From NCBI GenBank assembly GCA_943736015.1, contig OX031065.1, positions 50,074,992-50,138,991 of the forward strand: DNA of 64,000 bases, in the 5' to 3' direction. Below are positions 10,423-21,260 of the stretch, piece after piece (the first letter of the stretch is position 1; every line of letters begins with the position of its first letter). The notes beneath the pieces are model-generated. The model worked only from the letters and a program-made list of their open reading frames with translations, ran no database searches and had not been told where the DNA came from. A program made the translations under genes and the position numbers. The DNA is from Tridacna crocea. Its lineage: Eukaryota > Mollusca > Bivalvia > Cardiida > Cardiidae.

Positions 10423-10652
10423 TTAACCCATTACCACTCAATCCCTTCTTTTGACAACCCTGAGAGAGAAGCTTTTAGGAAACATTGTGCAAAAAGGAGA
10501 AAATGCTGGTAACCAGCATTTTTTTCCTTTTCCCACAATGTTTTCTACCCTTCACAAAACAAATTTCAAATTTTCAGTCTGTTTTATTTTGTCATCTGCA
10601 AATGCTTTTTATTTGGAGCACTCTATAAATTTGTTGTTTGGTTATGAGTTAA
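10423..10652 (-). mobile_element. TTAA-hairpin MITE, subfamily A
   Basis: TTAACCCATTACCACTC to tttggttatgagTTAA. The hairpin is present with loop ggtaacc. Confidence 0.85.
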
Positions 10653-11321
10653 TGACCCTGAGGTATACAAACCCTTTCAAAAATATTGTGAAAAAAGGGG
10701 AATATGCTCGTAATAAGCATGTTTTCTTTTACAAGTATGCTTGCTCATTTTCTAAAGACAATTTTCATAATTTCAAGCCATATTTTGTTGTCTACAAAAG
10801 CTACTTTTTTTTTAACAAGACTTACAGTAGTTTTTGTTGCCTAGTAATCATTTATATGTATACTGTAAAATTCAAGTTTTTATTCAATATTTTAGTAACA
10901 AATCAAAGTTATTTGAGAATTTGAAAAATAAAAATGTAACATACCATGAACACAATGACTTCAGTAAAAGGGTGAATTTTTCAGGCATAGACCTCTTCAG
11001 AAAAACTGATCACAAAGGAAACACAGATTTTCAAAATAAAAACGCAGTTAAAATCTTCAACCAAGTAATTGCACTCCAATAACTTTAATTTGTGTATATT
11101 TATAAATAGCCCCCAACTTTGTGATGATGGTGTCACGTTTTATTATTGTATTGATACTATTAATAGTAGCAGGAAATTTTCTTTATTATACGTCAGGTAT
11201 CCACTATGACTTACGTTAATGATTTGTAACTTTTGTTTATTTCTCAGATTCAAATTTCAAAATCTATGAAAAAAAAAAGTTGAGTCTTTCATGATTTAAT
11301 TCTTTTACCAGAGAACAAACT
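10653..11321. other. AT-rich stretch with a decayed MITE; no gene seen
   Basis: A minus-oriented MITE remnant lies at about 10653-10830 (gaccctgag, aatatgctcgtaataagcat). The rest is low complexity without a coding signal. Confidence 0.45.
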
Positions 11322-11550
11322 TTAACCCTTCACCACACAGTCCCAACTTTTGACAACCCTGAGATAGAACCCTTTTGAAAACATTGTGGGAAAAGGAGAA
11401 AATGCTGGTAACCTGCATTTTCTCCTTTTCCCACAATGTTTTCTACCCTGCTGGAAACATATTTCAATTTTTGAGTTAGGTTTATTTTGTCGTCTGCAAG
11501 TGCTTTCATTTTGGACCAGTCTAAAATTTTGTCGCATGGTAAAGTATTAA
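11322..11550 (-). mobile_element. TTAA-hairpin MITE, subfamily A
   Basis: TTAACCCTTCACCACACAG to gtcgcatggtaaagtaTTAA. The hairpin is almost complete. Confidence 0.85.
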
Positions 11551-12009
11551 GACCTTTCTATGTCTTGACACTTATCCAGCTATATAATTAAAATCGAATG
11601 TTTGATTTGATAAATCTATAAAAAAAATTTGAATATTACCTTTTAAAGTCATGTTTTTTGAAATCAATATTTCCTGATCGGACAATGTAGATCACAGATC
11701 AGACTGCACAGAACGTGCAGTCTGATCTTGATATATTCTGTCCGCAAAAGGTCAGTGAATCATGCTTAACAGCCTTAAGGTTGAGCATTTGCAGTAGACC
11801 TATAGGAGTGAAATATCCGTCAAATGATAGGATTTCCCCTCAGAATGGTAAACAATTGGATGGGAAAAGGAGAATATAATGCTAGAAAAAGCAACTTTTG
11901 CTCTTTTTCCGAAAATGTTCCTGGGAGTCTCATAAAGGGTTAATTTGATACCCATGACCCATCTTTATGTTGCTGTAAGATTGTAATATTTTCAAACCTA
12001 CGCATAAAC
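11551..12009. repeat. Dispersed repeat (gcagtctgatctt type) and a MITE remnant
   Basis: A gatcagactgca / tgcagtctgatc inverted motif lies at about 11697-11732. Related text occurs at about 54940. A weak hairpin remnant lies at 11868-11940. Confidence 0.4.
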
Positions 12010-13244
12010 TAGAAGGCCCTGAAGGGCCTCAATATGCTCTACTGGCACAGAGTTTGCATTTATGCTAGCATACATTATGAATTCATGATGCAAAAAGACA
12101 GACTAGATATTCAATCCTTGATGAATCTTCAAAAGAATTGGATCAACACTGTGAACTTCATTGCCTAAACAAGAATTGGAAATTTTCAATTTCAAATGAT
12201 TACATTTCCAAAACTGATTGTCAGATCAATAGAGTTCAAGCTGTTTATAATACAAGCAAATGTGCAAGTTTCGTGAAAATCCAACCAAAACTGCTGACCT
12301 AATTATGAAAACAAGAATTTGAAATTTTGAACTTTAATTGGCTACTGTTCTGATATTGTTTACTGGATTTTTTCAAAATCAATAGTGTTGACACTACTGA
12401 TAGGATAAACGAACTGCGTGATTTTGAAGAAATTTGACAAGAAAAGTAGACATAATCGCATAAACAAGAATAAAAAATTTTCAACTTGAAATGGCTACTT
12501 TTCCCATACTGTTTGTTGGATATTTTTCAAGATCAATAGGCTTGAAGCTATTGATGAGATAAACAAACTGTACAAGTTTCACAAAAATCTGATTACAAAT
12601 GCACATTTCATCACGTAAACAGGAATTTGAAATGTTCAACTTGAAATGGCTACTTTTCCCATACTGTTAGTTGAATTTTTCTCAAAATAAATAGGGTTCC
12701 AACTATTGATGAGATAGCATCAATAGGGTTTCCCATACTGTTTTATTGGATTTTTCTCAAAATCAATAGGGTTGAACTCAATGAAGCTATTGATGAAATA
12801 AACAAACTGTGCAAGTTTCACAAAAACCTGACAACAAATGCAGACTTTATCTCGTAAACAAGAATTGGAAATTTTAAACTTGAAATTGCTACTTTTCCCA
12901 TGTTGGATTTTTCTCAAAATCAACAGGGTTCAAGCTATTGATGAGATAAACAAACTGTGAAAGTTTCAAGAAAATTTGATGACAAATGAAGACATTATCG
13001 CGTAAACAAGAATTTGGAATTTTCAATTTGAAATGGCTACTTTTCCCATACTGTTTGTTGGATTTTTCTAAGAATAAATTCTTGAAGCTATTGATAAGAT
13101 AAACAAACTGAGCAAGTTTCACAAAAATCTGACAACAAATGCAGACTTTAAACAAGAAAAAGACTTACAGATGGACAGACAGACGGACGGCAGACGCCCT
13201 GCCATGACATAAGTTCTGCTGGCTTTCAGCCAGTAGAGCTAAAA
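12010..13244. mobile_element. HINE/pearl-like element with about 170-bp tandem units
   Basis: The left end is a small hairpin, aggccctgaagggcct. The right end is a gacagacagacgg microsatellite (13173-13190), then ctggctttcagccag and agctaaaa. About five units repeat 'aaatggctacttttcccata' and 'gatgagataaacaaactgtg'. Short open frames inside are repeat-derived. Confidence 0.75.
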
Positions 13245-13623
13245 ATATTACAAATCTAGGCAGAAAGAGGAAATTGCTTAGCTGTCATAAATTTCTACAT
13301 TAGAATATCAAATAAAATGACCTGTACTTTGAGAAAAGGGTGTTTAATATAGCTTTACAAAGTAATATGACACCTGTCAAGAAAACTGTCTTTTGTTATG
13401 AATCTGTTGTGTCTAAAAGTTGGCAAATCATGATGCAGAATGGCTCTTTGACATGCAGAAAGTTGACCAATAGCAAATTGTATCGATCCAGGTCAGCCTG
13501 AGTGGACTGTCCAGGTTGACAAGGGTTGGTACTTTCCTCTGATGTATTAATTGAACCACCTTTTCACGAAGTACAACTCTGACCCAGAATTATTTGAGCC
13601 GTGCTCTGTGAAAAGGAGCTTCA
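13245..13623. other. No gene; short dispersed repeat
   Basis: 'gttgaccaatagcaaattgt ... caggtcagcctgagtggact' is related to text at about 34765-34825. Confidence 0.4.
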
Positions 13624-13850
13624 GCTTTTACCACAAAATTCCAACTTTTAACGATCCTGAGAAAGAAGCCATTTGAAAATATTGTGGTAAAAGGAGAAAA
13701 TGCTGGTAACCAGCATTTTCTCCTTTTCCCACAATGTTTTCTACTCTGCTGAAAACAAATTTCAATTTTTGTCTTACATTTATTTTTTTATCTGCAAATG
13801 CTTTCAATGAAGACCCGTCTAAAATTTTGTCGTGTGGTTGAGAGTTATTG
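13624..13850 (-). mobile_element. TTAA-hairpin MITE, subfamily A
   Basis: Left end ttttaccacaaaattcc, right end gtgtggttgagagttat. The hairpin is good with one arm changed (ttgtggta). Confidence 0.75.
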
Positions 13851-14115
13851 CATCTGCAAAAATCATTAACCTGTAATCTACGCAGGCTGATCTGTGCTCA
13901 AATGTTTGCCTTTTGGTAAATTCTCTGAGTGTTATAAGACCAACAGCCCCAATGATTCCGTCATTAGTGGGAGAAAAAGGGTCTTATGGATCCACAATTG
14001 ACCTTACTGTAAACAAGAGTTTGACGGATAAGAAGTTGGTAGACCTGTCAATCAAAATCGGCAGAAAGGTCAATTATATGATTGCTTGCTTGGTATCTTG
14101 GATCATGGAGATGCA
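13851..14115. other. No gene recognised
   Basis: A 68-codon open frame starts at 13913. It has no domain I can name and no splice support. Confidence 0.3.
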
Positions 14116-14341
14116 TTAACTCTTTACCAAATGACAATATTTTAGACAAGTCCAAACTGAAAGCATTTGCAGATGACAATTTCAATGTGGCTCAAATGGT
14201 GCAATTTATCTTTGACAGAGAAAACATTGTGGGAAAAAGAGAAAATGCTGGTTACCAGCATTTTCTCCTTTTCCCACAATATTTTGAAAAGGCTTCTCCG
14301 TCAAGGTCCTATAAAGCTGGGATTGTGTGGTAAAGGGTTAA
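14116..14341 (+). mobile_element. TTAA-hairpin MITE, subfamily A
   Basis: TTAACTCTTTACC to gtgtggtaaagggTTAA with a near-perfect hairpin. The next fragment (14338-14390) shares its TTAA. Confidence 0.87.
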
Positions 14342-14594
14342 CTCTTTATCAAACGACAGAGTTTTTGCTGCATGGTTCAGTGTTAAGCCCCTTTTTTCCA
14401 GAGCAAGGCATCTTTTCATTTTATAAGCTGTGCTTTTATCAACCCTGATTTAGAACTGCAATTAAATTAATGATGTATGATCCAAAAGATGACTTGCAGT
14501 TTTTCATAGGTGATTACCCTTCCTTAGGCTACAAACTAAGACTTCTCTAAATAAAAATCTGCAAATAACAATTCTGGAAAAAAAGTATAAATGC

Positions 14595-14703
14595 ACTTAA
14601 ATTCTCTGTGGAAAGGAGAAAGAATATGCTTGCCAGCATTTGCTACCAGTACTTTTTCCACAGTTTTCAAGGGGCTTCTTCCTCTGGGTTGTTAAAGGAT
14701 TGC
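14595..14703 (+). mobile_element. MITE fragment
   Basis: 3' part of a copy: ggaaaggagaaagaatatgc, decayed core, ggggcttcttcctctgggtt. Confidence 0.5.
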
Positions 14704-14932
14704 TTAACTCTTTACCAAACGACAAAATTTTAGACTGGTTCAAATTGAAAGCATTTGCAGACGACAAAAAAAAGGTGACTGAAAAATTGAAATTTGTTCT
14801 GGGAAGGATAGGAAACATTGTGGGAAAAGGAGAAAATGCTGGTTACCAGCATTTTCTCCTTTTCCTACAGTGTTTTCAAAAGGCTTCTTTCTCAGGGGTG
14901 TCAAAAGTAGGGATTGTGTGGTAATGGGTTAA
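14704..14932 (+). mobile_element. TTAA-hairpin MITE, subfamily A
   Basis: TTAACTCTTTACC to gtgtggtaatgggTTAA. The right arm carries cacagtg... variants against cattgtg on the left. Confidence 0.88.
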
Positions 14933-15815
14933 TAAAGCTCACTATATACTAGTATACACCCATCATTCCAAAATTCTTCTCACTCCGTTCCGAAAATTTC
15001 TTCTGATCGGCCTTGGACTGTGTTCAGATGGATTGGACATATTGGCAACCTTTTACAGTCTGTTTACAAACAGACTGGACAGGTAAAGATGGGAGGGTGC
15101 TCCAGAACTTTGAGCCTGCTCCAAATTCCTTGCCTTCCATCCAGTCCTTTAATTGGACGGAGTGAGAGCTAACTCAAGACGAGATGGACATACTACAAAC
15201 GGAACTGTCGTGCTTCGATCCTAAAAAAGATGCTGTGTAGTCAGGCATCAATTGACACTGCCTATTACCAATGGAAATTTCATATCCTATCCCAACCAAA
15301 CCCCGTATTACGATTTTTGTTGACCGGGGTAAGACTTTTTAAGAACAGGTTTGGGGAAACAGGAGCTTCAGGCATTTTGAAACCTTTTTGAGACCTTTGA
15401 AAACATTGTGAGAAGAGGGAGATATGGTCAACAGGTGGTTTCTACAGTGAAGAATGAGTTTTACTATTTACCACACAATCCATTATTTCCCGCTAGATGA
15501 CATTCTATAAATACGCATCTATCTAATTTGGGCATCAAATTACAGAACCAAACCACTTTCTTATGCAACAACCATTACTTTGCATTTCAAACTAAAATAA
15601 ATGTTTACTCAATAAAACGCTACCTCGTGCGATTCAGCAGTTTAGAGAAATCTGGGGCTAAAACAGGCCTGACTTTTCCTCAAATGTATTGATAAAAACC
15701 ATTTTCTCCATTGCTATTTTATAGCATAATATTACAGTCTGCCCACCTTTGGGGCTTGTGATGCGTCATAAAAGACAGGTCAAATCTTTGAAGAATATGA
15801 CATGCGCAGGCAACA
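14933..15815. other. No recognised gene; MITE scrap and a split short repeat
   Basis: 15395-15430 is a MITE scrap. cccgctagatgacattct at about 15489 and gaatatgacatgcgcaggca at about 15796 are contiguous at 49304-49350, so about 285 bp may be inserted here. 15000-15350 is non-repetitive to my eye but has no open frame. Confidence 0.4.
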
Positions 15816-15816
15816 C

Positions 15817-16141
15817 CACACAATCAAATTTTAGCCTAGTCTTACTCTAAATTAAAAGCATTTGACCAGAGAAATTTGGACCTAGTGATCAGCCCTGTCC
15901 TTTGAAATGGTAGAAAACAATATTGGAAAAGGAGAGACGCTGGTTACCAGCATTTTTTCCTTTTCCCATAATGTTTTCAAAAGCCTTATTCCTTACAATG
16001 GCAACCAGCCTTTTATCCTTTACACATTGTGCTTTTTTTCCTATCAGAAAGCTTAAGTTCATTTGTACTAGTTTTGCATTAATTGTCTGCAGATTGTTTT
16101 AGTTTGAAAAAATGTAAATCTTTGTTGTTTGGTATCGAGTT
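15817..16141. mobile_element. Two degenerate MITE copies
   Basis: A plus-oriented piece to about 15995 (acgctggttaccagc core), then a minus-oriented tail ending gtttggtatcgagttat at 16141. Confidence 0.5.
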
Positions 16142-16536
16142 ATAGGGTAAAAATTAGTTTTATTTCATGCTTTCCGGTAGGATGTCGAGAAAAAGCAGTG
16201 AAAATATTTTTCGATCTTACACTGGTACCACCAGTGAAAATACAGAAATTCACCTTCTTGTAGCCATGGTAAATTGCGCATGCCTCACAACCACATGGGA
16301 AATATGACATCATATACCTTACGTTTCGGGAACACCATTGATAATATCTTCAACCCTGGCTGTGCCACTCATGAAAATATTACTGATGGTGTTCACTTGA
16401 TGAAATAAATTTCAATCTTTCACCAAAAAAAAAAATCCTTTATACGTGTACATTGACTACACCCTCTCATTTTCTTTCATTATGTATTTCACTATATTTA
16501 CTTTTGCCATGGCTCACTGCCTAAATTACCCTCTGC

Positions 16537-16761
16537 ATAACTCTTTACCAAACAATCCCTATTTTTAACAACCCTGAGAAAGAAGCCTTTTGAAAACATT
16601 GTGGGAAAAGGAGAAAATGCTGGTAACCAGCATTTTCTCTTTTTCCCACAATGTTTTCTACACTTCCCATAACAAATTTTAATTTGTGAGCCACATCTAT
16701 TTTGTTGTCTGCAAATGCTTTTAATTTGGACAAGTCCAAAATTTTACTTTGTGGTAAAGTA
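16537..16761 (-). mobile_element. TTAA-hairpin MITE, subfamily A
   Basis: ctctttaccaaacaatccc to tttgtggtaaagtattc. The hairpin is near-perfect with loop ggtaacc. Confidence 0.82.
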
Positions 16762-16765
16762 TTCA

Positions 16766-16950
16766 CGTTTACCAAGTGATGAAACTTTCCACTGGGAAAA
16801 ATTTGAAATACAGTCAATTGAATGTGACTGATATAATTTGTAAAGGTAGAAAACATCGTGGAACATAAAGGAAATTTAATACTGGTAGTAGTTGCCGGCA
16901 TTTTTTACTTTTCCCAAACTCCTTTCAAAAAAGCGTTTTTCATCATGGTT
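16766..16950 (+). mobile_element. Degenerate MITE copy
   Basis: gtagaaaacatcgtggaaca and tacttttcccaaactccttt are decayed arms around ctggtagtagttgccggc. Confidence 0.5.
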
Positions 16951-16973
16951 TAAAAAAAAAAAAATGAGATGTA

Positions 16974-17808
16974 CAGGGTTCGAATTTCATTTTTTTATCC
17001 ACTTGCAAATTTTAGCAAGTAGCTTTTATTTCCACTTGCAAAATTAAAACTGGACTCGCATTACTGTTTTTTAAGCTCAGCTTGCCTACCACTTGTAAAG
17101 AACGAATGGCCGGTACAAACTGTTCAATTCTATTCTATTACGTAACCTGTCAACCCGAGATGCCAACCAAACACAAGGAACGTTAATTGACATTAAAACC
17201 CTCATTTAACAATCAATTCAATTTCAGTTGAATTTCTGTTCTAATGAGAGGTTAAATTTCTACAAAACTTACACTGGTGGACGATTTTGTAAATGAAAAA
17301 CGGACGTGAAAAACATCCGAATATCTGCGTGTCCGGTAACTGGTTTAGCGAGTCCACCACGTCCGACTTGCTTCTCGTTGCTAGTTGTGCGTAATAATTT
17401 ATCTTTTCATGAACGATTGACAAATGATTTTGTCTCAAATCAGAGATTGAATTCGCCTACCGTTTTTTCAGCATAAAAAACGCAAAACCTCAGTATCGGC
17501 TGCGAGTGCAGACGAACGCACTTGCCTCATGAAACTCGGGTAACGAACGACAACTCGGAGGCTTCAATGGCGACATGTAAAATTATCAACATCCGTCGAA
17601 GGGTGTTCTCAGTGCGATATGACCGATGTTTATCCAGAACAAAAAGAATTACCCTTTTTTTGTATTCACATAAAAATTGTAGTACATTTGGTAACTGTTC
17701 TTCAATAATTTGCACTCGCATTTTTTTGCAAGTGCTTGAAATTTCAACTCGCATTTTCCAATTCTGGCTTGCATTTTGCGAGTAAATATATGGGAATTTC
17801 GAACCCTG
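16974..17808. mobile_element. hAT-like non-autonomous element (CAGGGTTCGAA ends)
   Basis: The left end cagggttcgaatttc is mirrored by the right end gaatttcgaaccctg. Subterminal repeats of cttgcaaa/actcgcattt type occur at both ends. It is 835 bp with no transposase. I could not find a clear 8-bp target duplication. Confidence 0.6.
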
Positions 17809-18567
17809 AAACTTCAAAACGATGAAAAATATTACTTTGAATCTGATCTGGATGAATTATGAGGACTGGGATCGGAACACATACACATGTATCTTTTGAT
17901 TGCAGCTTATTTTGTCAAGAACAGAAAAATATTGTCAGCTGTGAACATCCAATAGTAGAATTTCCTTATTTCTTCACATTTATTGTTATTTCGGAATACC
18001 TGACATATCTGGCTTTCTGGACGGCATATATCATCAAATAACTAGTAGTGAGCAAGAAATTACAATTCGCTTTGTAGCATCTTATACTACTATCCTCAGT
18101 ACACAAATTTCTAAAATACAGCTATCCTCGGTACAGCAAGGAACTATCCTCGGTATACCGATGGTAATCTTCTGTGACGTATAACTACATGATAAGTAAT
18201 TCTTGGAACTAAATTTTTGATGTACCTAATACTTAATGTATTACACAAAAATGGCACGCTTCAGAATTTCAATCAAATTCCCTCTTCTGATAATATTCTA
18301 TCATTTTGGCCAGTCAGGTCAAAAATATGCGTGAGCATGACTTTGGGACGACAAATTTACGTCGTAACAAAACTAGTTTTGGTAATTCATCAATAGTAGA
18401 GGACTGATTAACCATTTAGCTTATCAAATCATTACTATATGACACACGAATGTTACAAACACTGGTATAATATATGAATTCTTACCTGTGGTGTGAGCAA
18501 TATTTCTTCCATTTGTAAACATTTACTCAATTACTCTACTATATCCGGTGTACGTGTACCCACCGTG
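17809..18567. other. No gene recognised
   Basis: AT-rich; 'ctatcctcggta' is repeated three times at about 18092, 18122 and 18149. No coding or element ends were seen. Confidence 0.35.
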
Positions 18568-18640
18568 TTGAAATTTCAACTCGCATTTTCCAATTCTGGC
18601 TTGCATTTTGCGAGTAAATATGTGGGAATTTCGAACTCTG
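18568..18640. mobile_element. Solo right end of the hAT-like element
   Basis: Nearly identical to 17736-17808 (aactcgcattttccaattct to tttcgaactctg). Confidence 0.65.
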
Positions 18641-18649
18641 GGTAAAGGA

Positions 18650-18850
18650 TTAACTCTTTACCAAACGACAAAATTCTAAACTGGTCCAAATTGAAAGCAC
18701 TTGCAAACAACAAAATTAATGTGAATCAAAACTTGAAACATGTTCTAGGAAGGATAGAAAACATTGTGGGAAACAATGGCTACAATGTTTTCAAAACTAA
18801 AGGCTTCTTTCTCAAAGATCGGTAAAACTCCAGATTGTTTTGTAAAGTAT
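18650..18850 (+). mobile_element. TTAA-hairpin MITE with centre lost
   Basis: TTAACTCTTTACCAAACGAC at the left, ttgttttgtaaagt at the right. The hairpin centre is reduced to gggaaacaatggctacaatg. Confidence 0.65.
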
Positions 18851-18851
18851 A

Positions 18852-18990
18852 AGCTCATTACCAAAAGGAGAAAATTTATACCTATGTCCTTTGAAAGCAT
18901 TATATTGCAGATGACAAAACAAACGTGAATCAAAATTGAAATTTGCAGAAAGGCCATTTCTGCAGAGACCTGGAGTGGAAAGTCCAAGAT
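18852..18990 (+). mobile_element. Degenerate MITE fragment
   Basis: gctcattaccaaaaggagaa and ttgcagatgacaaaacaaac are recognisable. Confidence 0.45.
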
Positions 18991-19591
18991 AAATGGGAAA
19001 TGATTAAAATCATATTAACTGTGTTGTCCCCAAAGAACAATAAAATTTACTTAACCTTCTTTTTTATGTATTCTATGTTCTCCTTTCTCCGTTCACCTAA
19101 GCGTAAATAAGCTCACAAAATTCACATTTTCGGTCAAAGAATCAGAATTTTTGTGTAATGATCAAATATAAAACCTGAATCAAACTTGTAACTGAAAAAA
19201 GTCACTACAACTTGCACCAAAAGGTTTGATCCAGGGATTTTTTTAAAATAGCTCGCCAACCTGGGTAGTATGGCCACTTTCTCCTTTTTCCATTCATTTG
19301 ATTGAATGTCAAGGCCAGTCACTAAAGACTGATGAATATGCTACACTCTAGTTGAGACGGACTAGCTTATTCATAGTAAAGGGTAAACACAACCCATTTT
19401 GGCATATTTGATGTTGAAAAAACATTGAAAATTTATTTTTTCTTGTATCTATTGAAATATTTTCTTTCAAACTGTGAAAATTACTCTCTTCTGTTGCATT
19501 TTTGTGTCTTATTCGATAGAAAAATAGTATCCATGTAGGATACGATGTTATTCATATTAATATCTGACAGAGTAGAATAGAACGGGTGACA
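18991..19591. other. No gene recognised
   Basis: AT-rich intergenic DNA without a convincing open frame or repeat ends. Confidence 0.35.
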
Positions 19592-20069
19592 GATGTTTCG
19601 GTAACAGACGAGTTCTGTAACAAAGACTTTTAGAGTAAATCAATTGGATGTTTCGGTAACAAAGCAATTATAATGTGTTTCTGTTCTGTGATGTTCTTTA
19701 CACCTAATGTATGGCTTTGTTTTGTTCAAACCTTTTACTTCTGCACTTTTCACCCATTTATCCCTTGATGGATAGGTTCAAATCCTTAATTTTTGTCACT
19801 TTCACCCCTTTTCGCTTGATAGATCTAGGCAATCCACATGGTCAAAGCATACAGCATGGAATGAGGTTAATAACAAAAAAATATTTATAAACATAGTGGA
19901 AATTACAAATTAAGGTTTTAAAAACGAAGGTTTGAATAAAATAAAGTCATGTGTTGTGTGTAAAGAACGTCACGATACATAAACACTACATAATTGGTTT
20001 GTTACCGAAACATCCAATTGATTTACTCTATAAGTATATGTTACTGAACTCGTCTGTTACCGAAACATC
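19592..20069. mobile_element. Foldback element with long inverted arms
   Basis: The left arm gatgtttcggtaacagacga, then gtaaatcaattggatgtttc, is mirrored at 19996-20069. Inner arms gtgatgttctttacac / gtgtaaagaacgtcac extend the pairing. The loop is about 250 bp and non-coding. Confidence 0.7.
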
Positions 20070-20632
20070 CGTAAATCAATAGAACCAGTGTGGAACAAAA
20101 TGCCACAAGCGCTTATTCCTTACGCTTTAATACATGAACGCCATTGAATGGAGAAGCGAGAATGAACGAAGAAATGAGAAAAGGCCATATATTTACCGGT
20201 AATCCATTTCAGACATGCGTTTCGCGTGCATGCTTTTTAGATCTACAGCTGTCACAGCTTATTGGGGTCGAAATGTATTGGGTTCGAATCTCCTTTAAGG
20301 GTTGCGGGCTAAATTTTCACTTTCCATGATTACTCTGCCACCTCATATTTTTTTTATCAAAAATGCTTTACCCTGAGAAGTAGGTGAGAGACTCGCCTGA
20401 GCGAAGAAGCCTGAGAAGGGAATCAAATACGTTCCTGTAAACGCTTTTGTCCAACTGTTGCTATGCGGGAATTATGATTCGGTCATAAATTACGATACAC
20501 CGTTTGTTAGAATTACTTCCCTTGAAAAAACAAACATCGGGAAACACGACAGACTCCAAAAAGAAAACCTTCCTTTGTTATCATTGTAGGTGAAATGAAT
20601 ACTTAGATAAAGTTTCAGTCTTGATTACTTCT
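20070..20632. other. No gene recognised
   Basis: Mixed-composition DNA. A 61-codon frame at 20144 lacks any recognisable domain. Confidence 0.3.
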
Positions 20633-20690
20633 TAACCCTTTACCACACATTCCAATTTTTTCCAATTCTGAAAAAGATTTCTGTCCATGA
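20633..20690 (-). mobile_element. MITE left end, truncated
   Basis: TTAACCCTTTACCACACATTCC. It is cut at about 20690 by the minisatellite that follows. Confidence 0.6.
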
Positions 20691-20932
20691 CGAATTCGCC
20701 CCGTCCCAGTATACTTGGCAAGAGAACTCGTACCCAGGACAACTCGTTATTACTCGAATACGTTGTTTGCGTGAATGACAGACAACTCGCTCCGAAGACA
20801 ACTCGCCCCACCAAACACTCGCCCCACCAAACACTCGCCCCAAGACAACTCGCCCCACATTTAGAAGACAAGTCTCCCCAAAGTAGGGGACAACTCGCCC
20901 TACATCGAAGACAACTCGCCTCAAGTTTATGA
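20690..20932. repeat. Minisatellite of GACAACTCGCCCC-type units
   Basis: About ten irregular copies of gacaactcgccccac or caaacactcgccccac between 20690 and 20932. Open frames on both strands here are by-products. Confidence 0.7.
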
Positions 20933-21018
20933 AAACTCAGACTAGCTCTCAGATTTCTATGAAGTTTGCCCAATGTAAAGAGAATGATCGGCTGATTGAT
21001 TAATTGAAGGACGGCCAG

Positions 21019-21038
21019 ATTGATTGATTGATTGATTG
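21019..21038. repeat. (ATTG)n microsatellite
   Basis: About five tandem copies of attg. Confidence 0.7.
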
Positions 21039-21039
21039 T

Positions 21040-21200
21040 CAAAATTCAACACTTTTCAAAATGAAAGCATTTGAAAAGTATTTGCAGATGACAGAATGAA
21101 TGTCACTCAAAAAGTGAAACTTAATTTGGTAAGGTTTGAAGACCTATTGGGAAAAGAACATGTTGGTTAACAGCGTGATCTTCTTTAATGTTGTAATTAA
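21040..21200 (+). mobile_element. Degenerate MITE fragment
   Basis: aaaatgaaagcatttgaaaa, tttgcagatgacagaatgaa and a decayed hairpin. Confidence 0.45.
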
Positions 21201-21260
21201 ATTTGAATGTCTTGGAAATTCTACAGACCGGTCTGAAATTTGTGTAAATTTAGTAAAACC

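Noticed and set aside
13913-14119. Possible exon at 13.9 kb
   Set aside because: No splice sites, domain or partner exon could be found.
14990-15340. Retrotransposon coding remnant
   Set aside because: The stretch looks less repetitive, but no frame of useful length or reverse transcriptase/endonuclease motif was seen.
20632-21042. 136-codon minus-strand frame rich in Cys and Arg
   Set aside because: Produced by the GACAACTCGCCCC minisatellite.
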